Assembly: GCA_025093985.1 (NCBI GenBank)
Contig: JACAAK010000003.1
Location: 4,216,001-4,280,000, forward strand
DNA: 64,000 bases
Source of the DNA: Calvatia gigantea
Taxonomy: Eukaryota > Basidiomycota > Agaricomycetes > Agaricales > Lycoperdaceae
Direction: 5' to 3'
The translations under genes were made by a program, and so were the position numbers. Positions within the stretch are counted from its first letter, which is position 1. Every line of letters begins with the position of its first letter. Below the pieces are notes generated by a model. That model was given only the letters and a program-made list of their open reading frames with translations. It was not told the origin of the DNA and did no database searches. This document shows positions 34,209 to 48,559 of the stretch, piece by piece.

Positions 34209-35614
34209 AGATTTATGCAAGTCAAAGTGTTCTAAACAATCGTGAAGCAAGAGTGCAAGTGCAGGGAAAGATTCAACGTTGCAACCTTGGTTCCTTCATC
34301 CGGCTAATTCCATTGCCGGAGTCAACACCAAACAACAATAATTCAGTATTGGGTATTCAGTATTCAATGTCCAATGCTCTACACTCCATTCTTTTACTCT
34401 TGGCAGGACAGTTAAAGTGTTAGAGGCGCTTCCAGTGAGTGTTGAGTTCAGCGGATGGGTGTATACCACTTCAGTAAAAATACATGACCAAGCCGACGGC
34501 TGGGTCGTCAGACTCGGGCTCAAAAATCAGGCACGGGAGATAGAATGTAAGAAATTCGGGGTTATCTTATCTACATCACAGGTCCGCAATGATAGCGCGA
34601 CGTGGTATACAAGATGCGATGGGTGATAGTAGTACACAATTATTCAGCTTGAGGACGAAACATTATCGGGCACCTCCCCCCACCTCTTCCCGTCTCCATC
34701 AATAACTGCCCTTCGGGCGAACGATAATGTGTCCATTTAAATAGGGTGAGGATAGCGAAAACGTATGATGCAACAAGAGATGCTGGTGATGATGCATGGT
34801 GGTATAGATGCTGGGTGAGGTCACTTGCTTAAGTCTGTGTGAGGGGAAGATGTAAGATTTTAAAGTTAGCGACGAGAGATAGATAGCTCATACAATGAAG
34901 CAGAATTATGGAGTATATAGTACACAGCGTTCATCGGAACGGGCAAGTGGGTGAATGCTCGCCGCGCCAGCCGCAATGGCAACATTGGGGCGCGCTATGG
35001 TTGAGGTCATTGCAAGTCCCGGGGAGGGTGTTGGTGTCGCGACATGCATCGGATGTGGGGGACGGTGGAGAGCATCGGGCGTCGACTGGCTGAGAGACAG
35101 CGACAAGTGAAGTGCAGATAAAAGTCGAGTGCATTGTAAATTGGCTGAGACGAGGATGTGGTACTGACCTGTTGGACGAAACAGAGCGGGTTTTTATCCC
35201 ATCCACGGAAATAGCCACAAGTTGGTATATATTCAATCCTGGCCCTTAGTTCAACGCTGGGCCCTGTGCTAAGATCGGTTATAAACCGGTTCGCCAGATC
35301 TGTTTGCTGACTGAACCAAACCACAAACCCGGAACACCAGTTCGGCTGACGGAACCGGTGAAGAACTTAGATCTAACGCAGTCACAGGAACAAACACGTT
35401 GGTGACATGTGTCGACAGTCAACTCCACATAAACACTGCATCTTGTCATCTTGTCTCCTCCTGGACCTACTATGGTCTACAGATTATCAATTCAAATTGG
35501 GACCTAATTCAGTAGGGCTACAAATCTAACAATACAATAAAGCGCGATCCCTATTCACTGGCGTTCCACTAAGAATCCCTTCTACACTGTTCTGACAGTG
35601 TTGTCTATCAGAGC
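34209..35614. other. intergenic
   Basis: No firm gene. A small Cys-rich open frame on the minus strand (34931-35134) is listed separately. Confidence 0.45.
34931..35134 (-). CDS. small Cys-rich open frame (very tentative)
   Basis: From the ATG at 35134 the frame reads MHSTFICTSLVAVSQPVDA, a weak secretion-signal-like start. The next 48 residues have seven Cys, including GTCNDLNHSAPQCCHCGW. The C-x9-CC arrangement vaguely recalls hydrophobins. An overlapping frame contains ATPTPSPG, often seen before that motif, so a frameshifted hydrophobin-like relic is possible. There is no downstream exon with the remaining Cys pairs, so I do not call it a working gene. Confidence 0.2.
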   Translation of the reverse strand: MHSTFICTSLVAVSQPVDARCSPPSPTSDACRDTNTLPGTCNDLNHSAPQCCHCGWRGEHSPTCPFR

Positions 35615-38421
35615 TTATTTCCTCTCACCTTTCTTCTTCGGTACGTCCTTGTACCACTCAGGTACTGGATTAGCTTTGGGTATGGCCCTCTTCCTCAACT
35701 CTCGTACCTCCCTCTCTTCTTCCTCCTCCTTTTCTTGACGCCTTCGTTCTTCTAGTTCTTCCCTCTCCCTTACTTTCTCCTTCACCGTATCGTCAAATTT
35801 TCTCCTTTCTTGAATACGTTGCTCTGTAGCCCATTGGAACGGTTGAGGTATTACGGGATGTATATTCTCTTTCCGATGTATTTGTTCAGCGCTTTGTATC
35901 GCAAGGGTGACCTTGCGCTTGCTGGCCCATTCACCGCCGCCGCTCCTCGACAGCGAGGATGCTGATCTCGTCATTCTCCTCTCTTCTCCTTCGCGGGCCT
36001 GCATTTGAACGTCCGTGGAAAACTCGAGTTGAACAGATCGTGTGGAGCCCCCGAGATACGTCATGCCCGACTATTTCGTCCGATAATTAGGCCCAAAAGG
36101 AAGAACAATACAACACAGCAATAACGGCCACTAATGGCGCACTTACGCGTTTGAGCTTGCTACCACTTGACGACCCTTCATTCCCTCCATCGTTCCCGGA
36201 CTTTTCTTCTGCTTCATCCAATTTGCCTAATTTATCTCTCTTGCGGGCTTCTTTTCTCGCGCGCACTTGTGTTGAACGTCTCCCTCGCTCGCTGGCACGT
36301 AAAACTTCTCCACGTGCAGAGGCAGAATTAGACACTGATCTTCGACGCAGCGTTCTTCCTCCGTTGACGGACAAAGATAAGTTTGACGCCTTTCGTGTTC
36401 GAGTTCGCGCCCCATTTCCAGCCGGCCCCTTCATATCCTTCTTCGCAGTTGATGCCGACCCTGATCCGGTTTCGACTATATGGCTCCCACACTCGCTTGT
36501 CGAAATCATTTCCGATGAGAAAGCCATCTTTGCGTGGTCATTATCCAAAACATTTCCTTCATTCGCCTCTTCCCTACCACCCCGAATTTTTGCATCCACG
36601 TTTAAGCCGTCCGCAGTGATTTCATTACCACACAACCCCATTGTTGGTGGCGTGGCTGAGGAACTCGAGGCGAGAGTCAACGATTGGTCCCCAGTCGACG
36701 CGTCTGTTGGATGAGGGACAGGTATCGTGGCGCTCGAGTGATGGCTGTCTCTCTTTCGTTTCCTTAGATCATAGCGGTTTACCAGTAGCACGGGCGCCGG
36801 TTGCTTCTTCCTCGAGGCCTGAGATGAAGACACTGGTGCTAAGGCCGGGACTGCCGGGGGAAACGAAAGACTGTCACCATGCTGTTGCTCCACCACAGCA
36901 GCTTGAACCGCGCCTCGCTTGCGGGGGGAGAGCTGTGATACCGTAAGATGTTTTTCCCGCTCGTCATCTCGATCCCCAGAAATGCTCGCGTGGATAAATC
37001 CTGGGAGATCATCCAGGTTCATATCGGTATCCTGGTTCTCCTGCCCATCTGGGCGTGCATTGCATCTGTCCACTGGATAACCCGACATCATGTTTCGCGC
37101 CGCTGAGCTACAAATACAAATCAAAATGCTTCATTTAGCTTTTTTTTAGTTGATATCTCAAACTGATGCAACAACATACCTCGTGGCTTCGTTTTGCCCA
37201 GCCATGATCCCTTGGCTATACGTGAGTAGCCGTTCTGCTGTCCCCCCCGTCAGAACAAATGTAGATAGGCTGAGGTCAGGCGCTTGGGACCTATCAACAA
37301 TGGACGAATTGATCACGCTTTCTGGTCTGACAGAAGTGAGAGCTGGACCTGTTCCGGTTCTAGCTGCCGCAGCTTTGTGCTTTTTCCGTGACTTCATAAT
37401 ACCTCCAACGACTGTAGGCTGTGTCAAACCACATGCGTGTGAGTCGTATGGAAAAAAATAAATTCCAAGGGTCACGTCAATCATTGATAGTTAGACAGGC
37501 ACGCTTCACTCACCCTCCTGAGATGCTTTTTTGAGACTGACGGTCGTGGACGGTCCGTCAATGTCGAGTGTCTGGACGTGGTTTGTACCTTTGGTTCCTT
37601 GGTGTCAACCCTTTTTGGATCCTCGTTTGTCTCCTCCGTAGTTCGGGAGCCTGAGTATGATGACGACTCAATAAGGGGTAAACCCGATTCAGAATATCTA
37701 ACTTCCGAGCGCGATTCTGGCGATGATTGCCCAGCGGGAACGGGTGGTGGAGACAGGGTGTGTGATATGGTGGATGTACTCGCGTTTGCCGATGGACACG
37801 AGTGTTGTACCTGTGATTCTTCTCGATCCTGATGTGCTAGTTTTGCATCTCCTTCAAGTGGACCTTTTTCGGATCTCCGTTGTTCTCTATTTGCCATCGA
37901 CGTTACATGAACCGGGAGTGTTTGCAATTCGGGATGTGCATCCGAAGGGTTCGGTGTATTGGAAGGTGGGACAGTCCGTCGTTTTTGACGCGCGGTACTG
38001 GGCCCCAAACCAGAGGGTCCAGATGTGAAGGTAGGTGAAGGAGGTCGGATAGTCGCCCTACCAAATGGTGCAGGCGTGGCAAGAATCGAGTTATTCGTAC
38101 CCTCAAAGAAGGTGTTGTCGTCGGCCATAAGGTCATCGCCTTTAGGCATGAAGGAAGTTGGAATCTGAAACGAAATGGAACAATCGGAGACCTCTGGCAG
38201 GTGTCTCAGGCTGAGAGCTTCCTCGGTGAGCATGACAGGCATTGGAGACGAACTTGAGCGAAGTAGTCGTCGCAGCCGATGATGTACTTTAAGGCAAGTA
38301 CCAGGGACAAGTCAAACAATTGAACAAATTCAACTTACACACCAAATGCGGGATTCGTGATTGATGGCGTTTGTGTCACGTGGCGGGGAATTTGCGTCTC
38401 AACATCGCATTGGACAGACAT
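35615..38421 (-). CDS. TPX2 C-terminal-domain protein (spindle/microtubule factor)
   Basis: Exons 38242-37514, 37418-37180, 37107-36147 and 36070-35615 read in phase into 794 residues from the Met at 38242. An additional 5' exon starting at the ATG 38421 (MSVQCDVETQIPRHVTQTP) could splice in phase using a G|GTGTGT donor, adding about 40 residues; the true start is uncertain. Most of the protein is Ser/Pro/Lys-rich and probably disordered, with basic patches. The last 100 residues match the TPX2 C-terminal domain: QPFQWATEQRIQERRKFDD, a highly charged coiled coil of Glu/Arg, and the end AIPKANPVPEWYKDVPKKKG. Such proteins bind microtubules and, in animals, activate Aurora A at the spindle; the fungal role is inferred. 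The good open frames on the plus strand here are shadows of its low complexity. Confidence 0.8.
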
Positions 38422-39950
38422 TCAATATCAATCATCATAAGTATTCATACCCAAAGGTCTTCGCGCTGGCTCGACTCGGATAAGAGCACATACCGCGCCT
38501 CCAAAACGACCTTGGTCACTGTAATACCAAGCTGCTTCCAGGTTTGTCGTCTCACTTACTCTGCAACAAACCAATCAAACAGCGTATGTTCTTGATCTAC
38601 ACCCGTGTTATGTAACCACTTGTGATCCTTCTTTCTACTCACGCAAGGAAGCTTTGGAAGTTGGGGATATACCTTTCTCCTATCACCCTCCCTTGTTTGT
38701 AGATCCCGATGCTCTTGCTTCTCGCCGTCACCGTCGGGTTTTTTTGCAAGAAAGGACCTCGGCCATCTTGTCCAGGCAACTCGGAAATTACTCAAGTATT
38801 TCCTTATAGTATCATAATTCCCTTCAGCGCCGCGCACGGTGCAGAGTGAAACCAACTCCCTGTGCTCTTACACTCACAGTGGATGCTCAGAGATTGTGGT
38901 CGATGAGCAATTACCTCAACCAGAACTACATATATATATGGGATTCGAAAGGTTGTTCTACTATTTTGAGGTCAGTATTTCCCTCACATCTGTCATGTAA
39001 GGTAACGCCACAGCAAAAACTGTTCTGTACACCAAATAAAACGATTCCAGGGTACTAGCGCAAGAAGGAATTTCCTCCTGAACCAGTCGAGTATGCGCCC
39101 TGCAACCGAGAATTCGTTTCTCCCAAACAATACTCCGATCAACCCCACACACCTCCCACCTCAGCTTTCCTGGTAATTTTTTTCCCAATGGGTCATTCTA
39201 CAAATCGAGAGACTGTCACAAGGTTACCAAACCCCTTTCTTGGAGCTTTATGCCATGCTATCGTGTATCAGCCAGCGCCTCCCATGCTTTTCTTGCTGCA
39301 AATTTATCAATCTTTCAGTCAACCGACGGTTTATTTCGGACAGGGCCGAATTTTAGCTCAATATCGTAATCAGTGTCCCAACCGTCATATCAGGCACGGT
39401 GGGGCGGGTCACCAATGCGCCATCCGAAGCTTCAGTGAATCCTTCACACCTAATCGCGGTGATAATCCCCGTAAAAGGCGGCCTTTAAACAGGATACCAC
39501 GACGCCCAAGTCTTATGAAGTGAGTAGACGCCGGGTTTCCATAAACATCAGCTGAGGCGACCATCATGAACTCCTTTAGAACCCGAGGCTCAGCGAAACT
39601 CTACCAGAGAGCCTAGGCCAAGTTCATGGTTTGGTTTGAAACACCCGCAAACTAGACTGGGTCGAGAACCCCACTGAAGATTTTGCCAAGAGTCATATCC
39701 AGACAACGTTGAGCCTTTTTACGCACTCCGGGCCCATCTTCATGCCCAAACGACACGCCAACACGTCGGTCGATAGCCGCAGAAGGTCCTGCGAGCAGAA
39801 TGGGTTATACTCAGCTGCTTCTTCCCTGCCTCGCATGGGGCCAGGCCCGCGCAATGCATTAACTATGATGGGGGTAAAGTAAACACGGCATTCTGATTCG
39901 GTTGAGGTACTCAGTATCCTTCCCTGGCAGGGCGTAGGTTGAACCTTTCG
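38422..39950. other. 1.5 kb intergenic
   Basis: No gene is supported. A Lys/Arg/Glu-rich minus-strand open stretch (38855-38556) has no family match or splice partner that I can find. Confidence 0.45.
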
Positions 39951-41194
39951 TTATACAAACTCCAGTGGATGTTTATCTGCTCGACTAACCACAACCTCAA
40001 TGTCTTCAAGCCCTTGTTCGTTAAGTTGTGGGTTGTGAAACTCGGCGAGCAACTTGTTGGCCAAAACAGGAAGATATCCACGTTCGGTATTGTCATGGCC
40101 GCCTATAATCCGAACCTCAGCGATGTCTAGGTGGTAAATTCCGTGCCAGTGGACTTACAGAGCATGACGTGCTTTCCTGCTGCTACGGCAGCCAGAAGCT
40201 CGTGCTAAGAACCCCAGGTTGAGTTATATGAAACTGCGCTTGGTGTAAACGTTGAAGCACCTACATGAGACATTTCTCCCGTGAGGTATACGTCCGCTTG
40301 CTTCCCGCCCAGCATAGACCCACCTGAGCCAGCACAAATAGCGATAGTACGTACAAAGGATGATCGGGTCTCAACCGTTGTTGGATAGCCAACTTGAACT
40401 GGGAAATAAGAGCACAGAGCCATGGTATCGGGAAAAACAAGGTAGGTCCATCAGAAAAAAGCGAAAAGTCAATAAAATGGAAGGAGCTGACGTTGTGGGA
40501 GCTTCAAATGCGACTTCACCCTTTCCACCAGTTTCTCGAAACCGATCGGCTCGTGGAGCGTCACCAGGCGGCCCTCGCCGCCTTCACTTAATCCAGTACC
40601 AGGGTGGAGTTTTTCTCCCACAAGATGCTTGACTTCGCCGTCTTCCCTCGTTCCCATCAACCCTTCAGCAAGCCAGTCGTTTATTCCTCCCCAGACAGAG
40701 TCAAGTGCTGAGTGGGGGCTGTAGACGGAGATACCTTCTGCTGCGCACCTCAATAGTGATGTTTGAAGTGAATTCGCAAGTGTAAATGACTTGAGGCCAC
40801 CGAAAATCGTAGGATGATATGCCACGATAACTGAAGCTTCTTTCTCCAAACACTCCGATAATACCGATTGGGTCAGACTAGAAGGTGGCAATGAATTGAT
40901 TCCTTTGTCTAAATCGTATGCGAAATGCAAATACCCACTCAATCGTCAACAACACGCGCTTTCGGTTCGGTTTATGAACGGGGGATTCTCATCAGGCCAT
41001 AAGAAACTCAAAAAGAAAAATGAACTGTTCGCGCTGTACTGCGTACCTAGAAGGAGACCGACCTGATAATTATTAGATGGGATCTGTGACGGATGAGGGA
41101 ATTAGAAACTGACATTGTCCCATTTTTCTGCTAGCCGTAGCGGGGCTATTTTTTCCATAGCGAGGCATACATGCCTGAGAAGAGCGTTCGACAT
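39951..41194 (-). CDS. NIF3: NIF3-family (NGG1-interacting factor 3) protein
   Basis: Seven exons (41194-41114, 41062-41047, 40987-40939, 40877-40492, 40398-40265, 40204-40159, 40102-39951) give 287 residues, normal for fungal NIF3. Characteristic blocks are IAPLRLAEKWDNVGLLLE, LLTIDLTQSVLSECL, the metal-binding YHPTIFGGLKSF, SVYSPHSALDSVWGGINDWL, IAICAGSGGSML, DVYLTGEMSHHELLAA and GHDNTERGYLPVLA. The family has a toroid-like fold with a two-metal site formed by His, Asp and Glu of these motifs. Its biochemical role is unsettled (GTP cyclohydrolase-like activity has been proposed for bacterial members). The second exon is only 16 nt and encodes V-G-L-L-L. All phases agree. Confidence 0.9.
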
Positions 41195-42792
41195 TGTGGG
41201 AGACGGTGATAAAGGTGGGCGTTGTCGTATGTAATGCGTTCTGTTTACGATGTTGTCATTGTGCATAATGTGGCAATTCGTTCACGATTGTCTTTGGTAA
41301 CATGATCGATTATGTTTGTCGATGTTCGTATTCCTTCAACGTTGACTTCAGTCGCCGATCTTTCCACTGCAGACCTGAAGTTACGATATCCCATTCAGTC
41401 TCTGGTTATCTACGGCCGTTGAGCTCGGCGGAAATGGCAGGCTCCCGAATTAATATTCACACGAATCGGTACAAGACATTTGTCCGGAGTCCAGCGTCGT
41501 GCGGAAAACACACTGCGCCACGAACCCATAGATCCCGCATCTGACTGGGGTAAGGCCCAGGCGGGTAATGGAGAGCTTGTCCAAACGCTCAGCTCGTCTA
41601 CCACATTCGTCGAACCGACTACATCCATTGCCTCTCGGGAACTACTCGTGGGGGTGAACCACGGGCTCACAACAGAATAATGGGCTTCTTAGGTTCGAAC
41701 CCCAGATCAGATATTCTCGCCCTTCTAAACGGCATCCAAACCTGAACTCAGGAGCTCCTCAACAGCCAAATTATTTGCCTCGTGGCGGAAGACGCGCTCC
41801 TGTTGGAGTTTCGGGTTGGTGGATTCATCCTGAAACGCCCAAAAACACAACAAAACCAACAGCACTACGTCACAGAGACGCAGGTGGAGAATTTCTATTA
41901 TCTACAAGCAGGCTGTGCGAGGCAACTATGTTGTCCCTTGCTTGTATTGCCGTTACAATCCTCGGCTCCCGATAATCGAGGCCCTTTGAACTCGTAAAAG
42001 CAACTGAGTCAAAGTAAAACGGAGCAAATCTCGAGTGACGAATTCATAAGTCGATTCACCGGCGCCAGCTTTTCCAAACCGGCTGCGGAGACCAAGAGAC
42101 GCGTTTGGGCTAACTGAAGTTGGGTCTAGCTCTGCCGCCCGCCTTGTGTGGTATTAAAGATCCTGGAATACAGGCGGAAAGTAGAACATTTGGGGCCATA
42201 TTCTTTGCTATGCCCTGAAGCCATAGGACCGAGGCATCCTCGGGCCTTCATGAAGTGTCGAGATGTCGGTGAATATGGGGAATACCGGGATTTCGGTCCC
42301 AGCGTTGTCCTTGTTTCGGGTTAGTGATTAATTAAACAAAGGCTGGGGCTGTCCCGATCCCGACTTGACCACGAACATGAGGATGAACATCAAATAAGCT
42401 AATGAAAGTGGGTGTTGCTGTCCTTGACACTCTTACGAAACGGAACATTCTGAGCTTTTGATGAATGCGAACACAAAAATTTTCAGCAAAGAATGATTCG
42501 GATTACCACCTATGTGGAGGATTGCCGGCGGCAAATTTCTAAAGCCCTCGGAGTTGACCTTCAAGGACACGAGTGCTGTGTTGTAGTTTGTGCAACCAAC
42601 GGTCTTGGCCATGTTGGCAAGAACTTCGGGAATGCTGTGGTGATAGCAGAGGGAACAATGGGGAAGACACTACGTTTGTCTTCTCCGGATTCAAAGGTTC
42701 ACAAGGCTTCAGGGCAAAGGATTTCCGGGAGGGCGAGAAAATTAGAATTGCAATGATAATTTGATAATAAGTGAAGCGAGCTACTTGATGGA
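41195..42792. other. 1.6 kb intergenic
   Basis: No gene is supported. An 87-codon open frame on the plus strand at 42493-42756 abuts the 3' end of the complex I gene and has no known motif. A GTTCGAACCCC string at about 41693 is not part of a foldable tRNA. Confidence 0.45.
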
Positions 42793-44857
<2,065 letters not shown>

Positions 44858-44984
44858 GATGGTTGTTGAACACGGTAAATGCACTGTTCGGGATCTAGCG
44901 GGTTTGTGTTACAGTGAGGTGTGACGTTCTAGATCACTGTAACACGGAAGCGGCGTGACAACATCCACCTTCTCCACATCGCGT
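44858..44984. promoter_or_regulatory. divergent promoter between NUO49 and the MRH-domain gene
   Basis: Only 127 bp separate the two start codons, which point away from each other. The interval must hold both 5' ends. It contains a near-palindromic pair GTGTTACAGTGAGG ... GATCACTGTAACAC (about 44907-44945) that could be a bound site or hairpin. Confidence 0.5.
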
Positions 44985-46460
44985 ATGCGTCGCTTCCAGG
45001 TCTTCCAATTATTGGGCATTTTCGCATTGGTCTTTGCAGAGGACAAACCATGTACGGTGCATGCCGACGGCAAATATTACGATCTGAATAACCTCAAGGG
45101 AAGGTGGGCATTGGCGAAGTTACACAGACTCGATTCGTCGTCTGACTGCGCATGCTGTCTAGGAAGGATTTTGAGCTTAAAACTCCAGGTGGACACACCT
45201 TTGGGTATCAATGTGTGCCAGAGCGTGACAACTGAGCTCTACGGCCTCAAAGATGACATTAAATCGGACGAAGTGGGTGCCTTTGTGCACAAGGATCACG
45301 GACACTTCTCGATAGGGTGGGGATTTAATGTTTCCTTCCGTCACTTCCTGCGCTGAAGATCCGACGACCGGGTTTAGGAAAGTTAACACTACCCTTTCGG
45401 TGGTAGATTCAAAACCAAGACTGGTGCTTTCCGATGGTTCTCGCTGCAAAGCAACACCCGATGGGTCGGGTCTTGATCTCAAGGCCTCAACCATAGTCGA
45501 ATTCACCTGTGACACCTCGATATTCGGTCCTGGGCAACCCCGCCTTCTTGGACAGCTACCTCCCGGGGATGACGAGATCGGTTGTTCTTATTTTATTGAA
45601 TGGAAGACTCATGTCAGTTATTCCGTTCCGTTATAGGGGTGGTGCCTAACCTATTCTCCAACGCCAGTTTGCCTGCCCGACTAATGAAAATGGGGGAGTG
45701 TGGGGCTTCTTCGCCACGATCGCCGTCATGTACGCCTGACCCTCCTTTTTGCACTTACATAGGTTATTGACGCCTACACAGAGCGCTCATTCTCCTCATG
45801 GCCTATACCGTATTGGGCACGTTGTATAATCGATATGTGCTGCAACTCCGGGGATTTGATCAGATACCACAATTCTCCATCGAAAGTATGAAGTACCACG
45901 CCTGTGAAGCTATGGATTGGGTTAAGGACATAATGTCCGCTTACAACGTCGGCGGAAGTGGAGGAGGTTTACCTTACGCTACCAGAACACCCCCAACGAA
46001 CCCAGTTAGCCATCATACCCAAGCAAGCGAAGAGCTTAACATCAATACAAACAACTTCATCCGACCGCAGACAACTTTAGCTCGTCCGGGTCCTCAGCGG
46101 GACACGAACCCAGTGTCTCACCACACGCAAACACAAATCGAGACAGAACTTGCCCACTCTTCTTCAAGCCCACCCCCACCGCCACCACCTAAAAAGTCTC
46201 TTTCTCAGTTTGTGCCGCGACGGGTAGACCTTGGTAGCCGGGGTCCTACAAAGGAGGAGCGAGAGTTTATGCTTGGGGATGAAGAAGGCGAAGATGAAGG
46301 CGAAGAACTACAAGACAGGCCTACTTCTTCCACTTCCATACCAGCAGCTTCGAACACTGAAAGCTCTGCACCTGATGTACCCGCGACGTTGAACCGTGGA
46401 GATGCCAACATTGCGGCTATTCGAGGCCGGGATACCGATGAAGGCAAGATTCGACTGTGA
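44985..46460 (+). CDS. mannose-6-phosphate-receptor-homology (MRH) type I membrane protein, one-base insertion
   Basis: Exons 44985-45103, 45163-45316, 45378-45612, 45668-45729 and 45782-46460 give about 415 residues if one base is removed. A signal peptide (VFQLLGIFALVFAED) leads into an MRH/ATG27-like lumenal domain: CTVHADGKYYDLNNL, KDFELKTPGGHTFG, INVCQSVTTELYGL, KDHGHFSIG, LVLSDGSRC, ASTIVEFTCDTSIF and CSYFIEWKTHFACP. Next is one membrane helix (WGFFATIAVIALILLMAYTV), the conserved GTLYNRYVLQLRGFDQIPQF, and a long polar cytosolic tail with a Pro-rich run. The two well-conserved halves of exon 2 are out of frame by one base at the GGG 45203-45205. The unspliced frame happens to be open there. 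Family members sort glycoproteins between Golgi and endosome/vacuole (Mrl1, Atg27); the role here is inferred. Confidence 0.82.
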
Positions 46461-46979
46461 TTCGAACTACTTCGCTGAATCGAGTAACTCTGTGATTTTG
46501 CCTTGTTCTCTGTTAAGTCATACTGTATAGATCACTTCTCCGCGGGTCGTTTGTTCTGATCATCAAGGCTCTGGGAAGGTACTTATCTGTTTGCTACCGG
46601 ATTGACGGTGCGCCATATGACCCACTCCCTGCTCAATGATTCTTTCCCTCTCCCGGCAAGAGACCTGACCAAGCACGCGCATGGTGGCTCCTTTGACTCT
46701 TCGACATGGTCAAACCAACATGTGACAACTTGGGCTGAGTCTCTTCCAGTGAACGGTATAAGTCAACATGAACCAATCGCAGTTCTCCACATCGCTCCGC
46801 TGGGCCCTTTTCTTTCGGCATTTCGTGGCCCGGACACCTGCCAGTTAAGCTTACAATGAGGGACGGTGATCATGAAAGCCCGTGGCACAAGGGGACACAA
46901 ATGGTAATATAACGTTGAACCCCCTCGCCATTCTACGCCCCCACTTGACGCGAAACAGACATTCAAGATAAGTACTCAC

Positions 46980-47237
46980 GCGGATGCTGTTGTCAGACCT
47001 CGACTGAATGGAATACCCACACGCAACTTGACCGCGATACGTACACTGAAAAGTCTTAACCCACTCCTCGAGCATCGCACATTGCATCACCGAGTCTAGG
47101 CCATCAGGGTCCCTCCCTCCTCGAAACTTTCCGAACGCCCTGGCCTTACCCGACCCTTCTACAGGTTCTACAATACAGTTGCGATTGCGCTCAACCAGAA
47201 ATCCCATCCTCACCTTCTCGTCAGCCAAAAAATACAC
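46980..47237 (-). CDS. orphan exon of an unrecognised gene
   Basis: An 86-codon stretch is open from a good acceptor (CATTTTCCAG, ending at 47238) to a consensus donor (GTGAGT at 46979). It is exactly a multiple of three and reads VYFLADEKVRMGFLVERNR, then VEGSGKARAFGKFRGGRDPD and LDSVMQCAMLEEWVKTFQC. I do not recognise the family. The best donor upstream (GGCAT|GTGAGT near 47281) does not keep phase, because a TGA precedes it in the needed frame. Neighbouring exons could therefore not be assigned. It may be a gene I failed to assemble, or a relic. Confidence 0.3.
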
Positions 47238-48559
47238 CTGGAAAATGCTAGGTTGTCACCCATATTTTGAATTACTCACATGCCTGTCTCAAGGATATCC
47301 GAACCCAACGATCGTTGTAAGCCCCCAGCCACTATTCATCAACGTAATCTAGCCGCCCAATCTTAACCCATCCTTGTGCCTCTTGAACGTGCTATCACCG
47401 AATACCGGAACTTGGCCTTGCCGTAATCATATCCAAGATCTTCCGCTCAAAGAACAAGTGAACATCGCACGGATGACATATCTGCAGATTGCACATTTCC
47501 CGACCGCTATAGGCCGCGCATGATCTTCATGATATATCTGTGGTGAGCGCGCCTGGCTCTCGAGCCAGTTCCTGAATTCCCAGGCTTCGGATCGCACTCC
47601 TTTCTTCTTAAGTTAGTCTTCGGCCTGACAGCGCCCTCGCTTACAGTTCCCCGGGGCGGACAAATAATACCCCAAAAGGAGTCGTCGCAATCTCGGGACG
47701 GGTAACACGGACACAAAAAAGACCTCGGCTGAAGTTTTTGGATGATTAGTCGCTTCCCCTGAAACTGCGCTCCTTAACCCCCGCGAGGAAGTATGGTGCT
47801 TTCTCGTAGCCCCACACTTTTGGAACTCAGCGAAAAAGATATGACCTGCTTGCTTGTGTTGAGCCGAACCAACTGTCAGATCCCGGTAGCACCCATTTTC
47901 GAGGATGCAGATAGAAAGCGAATTGGGATGTTACCAAACCCATCATACCCTCAAAACCGAGGACGATTCTGCTCTTGGCATGTGCACATGTTATACTAGC
48001 TGCTTTCGGCAGTCCTCTGGTTCATAAACCACCGCAGTTGGGTCGACCACAGCGTGGCTGCGGAATTGACCAGGAACGAACCAGCAGAAAACGGTGCAGT
48101 ATTGAACAACCCCCGAAGCAGCTCATCAACACTTCGACCTTGCAATATCGTCTGCTGATCCGACGCGCTGGACCAACTTTGCGCCGAGTCGGTCCCGGGC
48201 TATGACGACAGAATACCCCGAATGGATAGAACAAACAGTTCAGCCTATCGCTTTGGACCAGCTTTCAAGAGAGTGAAATGGGGATATCGCTGGTATCCTT
48301 CCATTGTTTTCGGAAACGGAAAGCTGGACGACCCCGCTTAGAACCCGATTCTTGATATTACCTTTCTCGTTCGAACGACAGCCGTATTTGATGACGATAT
48401 ACCCGTCCTGCTGATGATGTTATCACTATTGAAAGATGCTGATGCCAGTCTTGTCCAGCTCACCAATAATAGACAAGCTTCCTTCACGCTACCAAGATCG
48501 TACCTTACTGTATATGTTCACCTGTTCTGCGTGGCTGGCACAGCGAAACTGTGGTACTT

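Noticed and set aside
34931..35134. Possible hydrophobin
   Set aside because: Only one CC pair is present, no further Cys pattern follows in any frame, and the signal sequence is weak; kept only as a very tentative open frame.
36151..36714. 187-codon plus-strand open frame
   Set aside because: Shadow of the TPX2-type gene, whose minus-strand exons splice in phase.
41685..41715. GGTTCGAACCCC string resembling a tRNA T-loop
   Set aside because: No acceptor stem, D-arm or anticodon arm can be folded around it, and the T-stem has a mismatch.
42493..42756. 87-codon plus-strand open frame next to NUO49
   Set aside because: No motif, no splice context, and it lies in the expected 3' region of NUO49.
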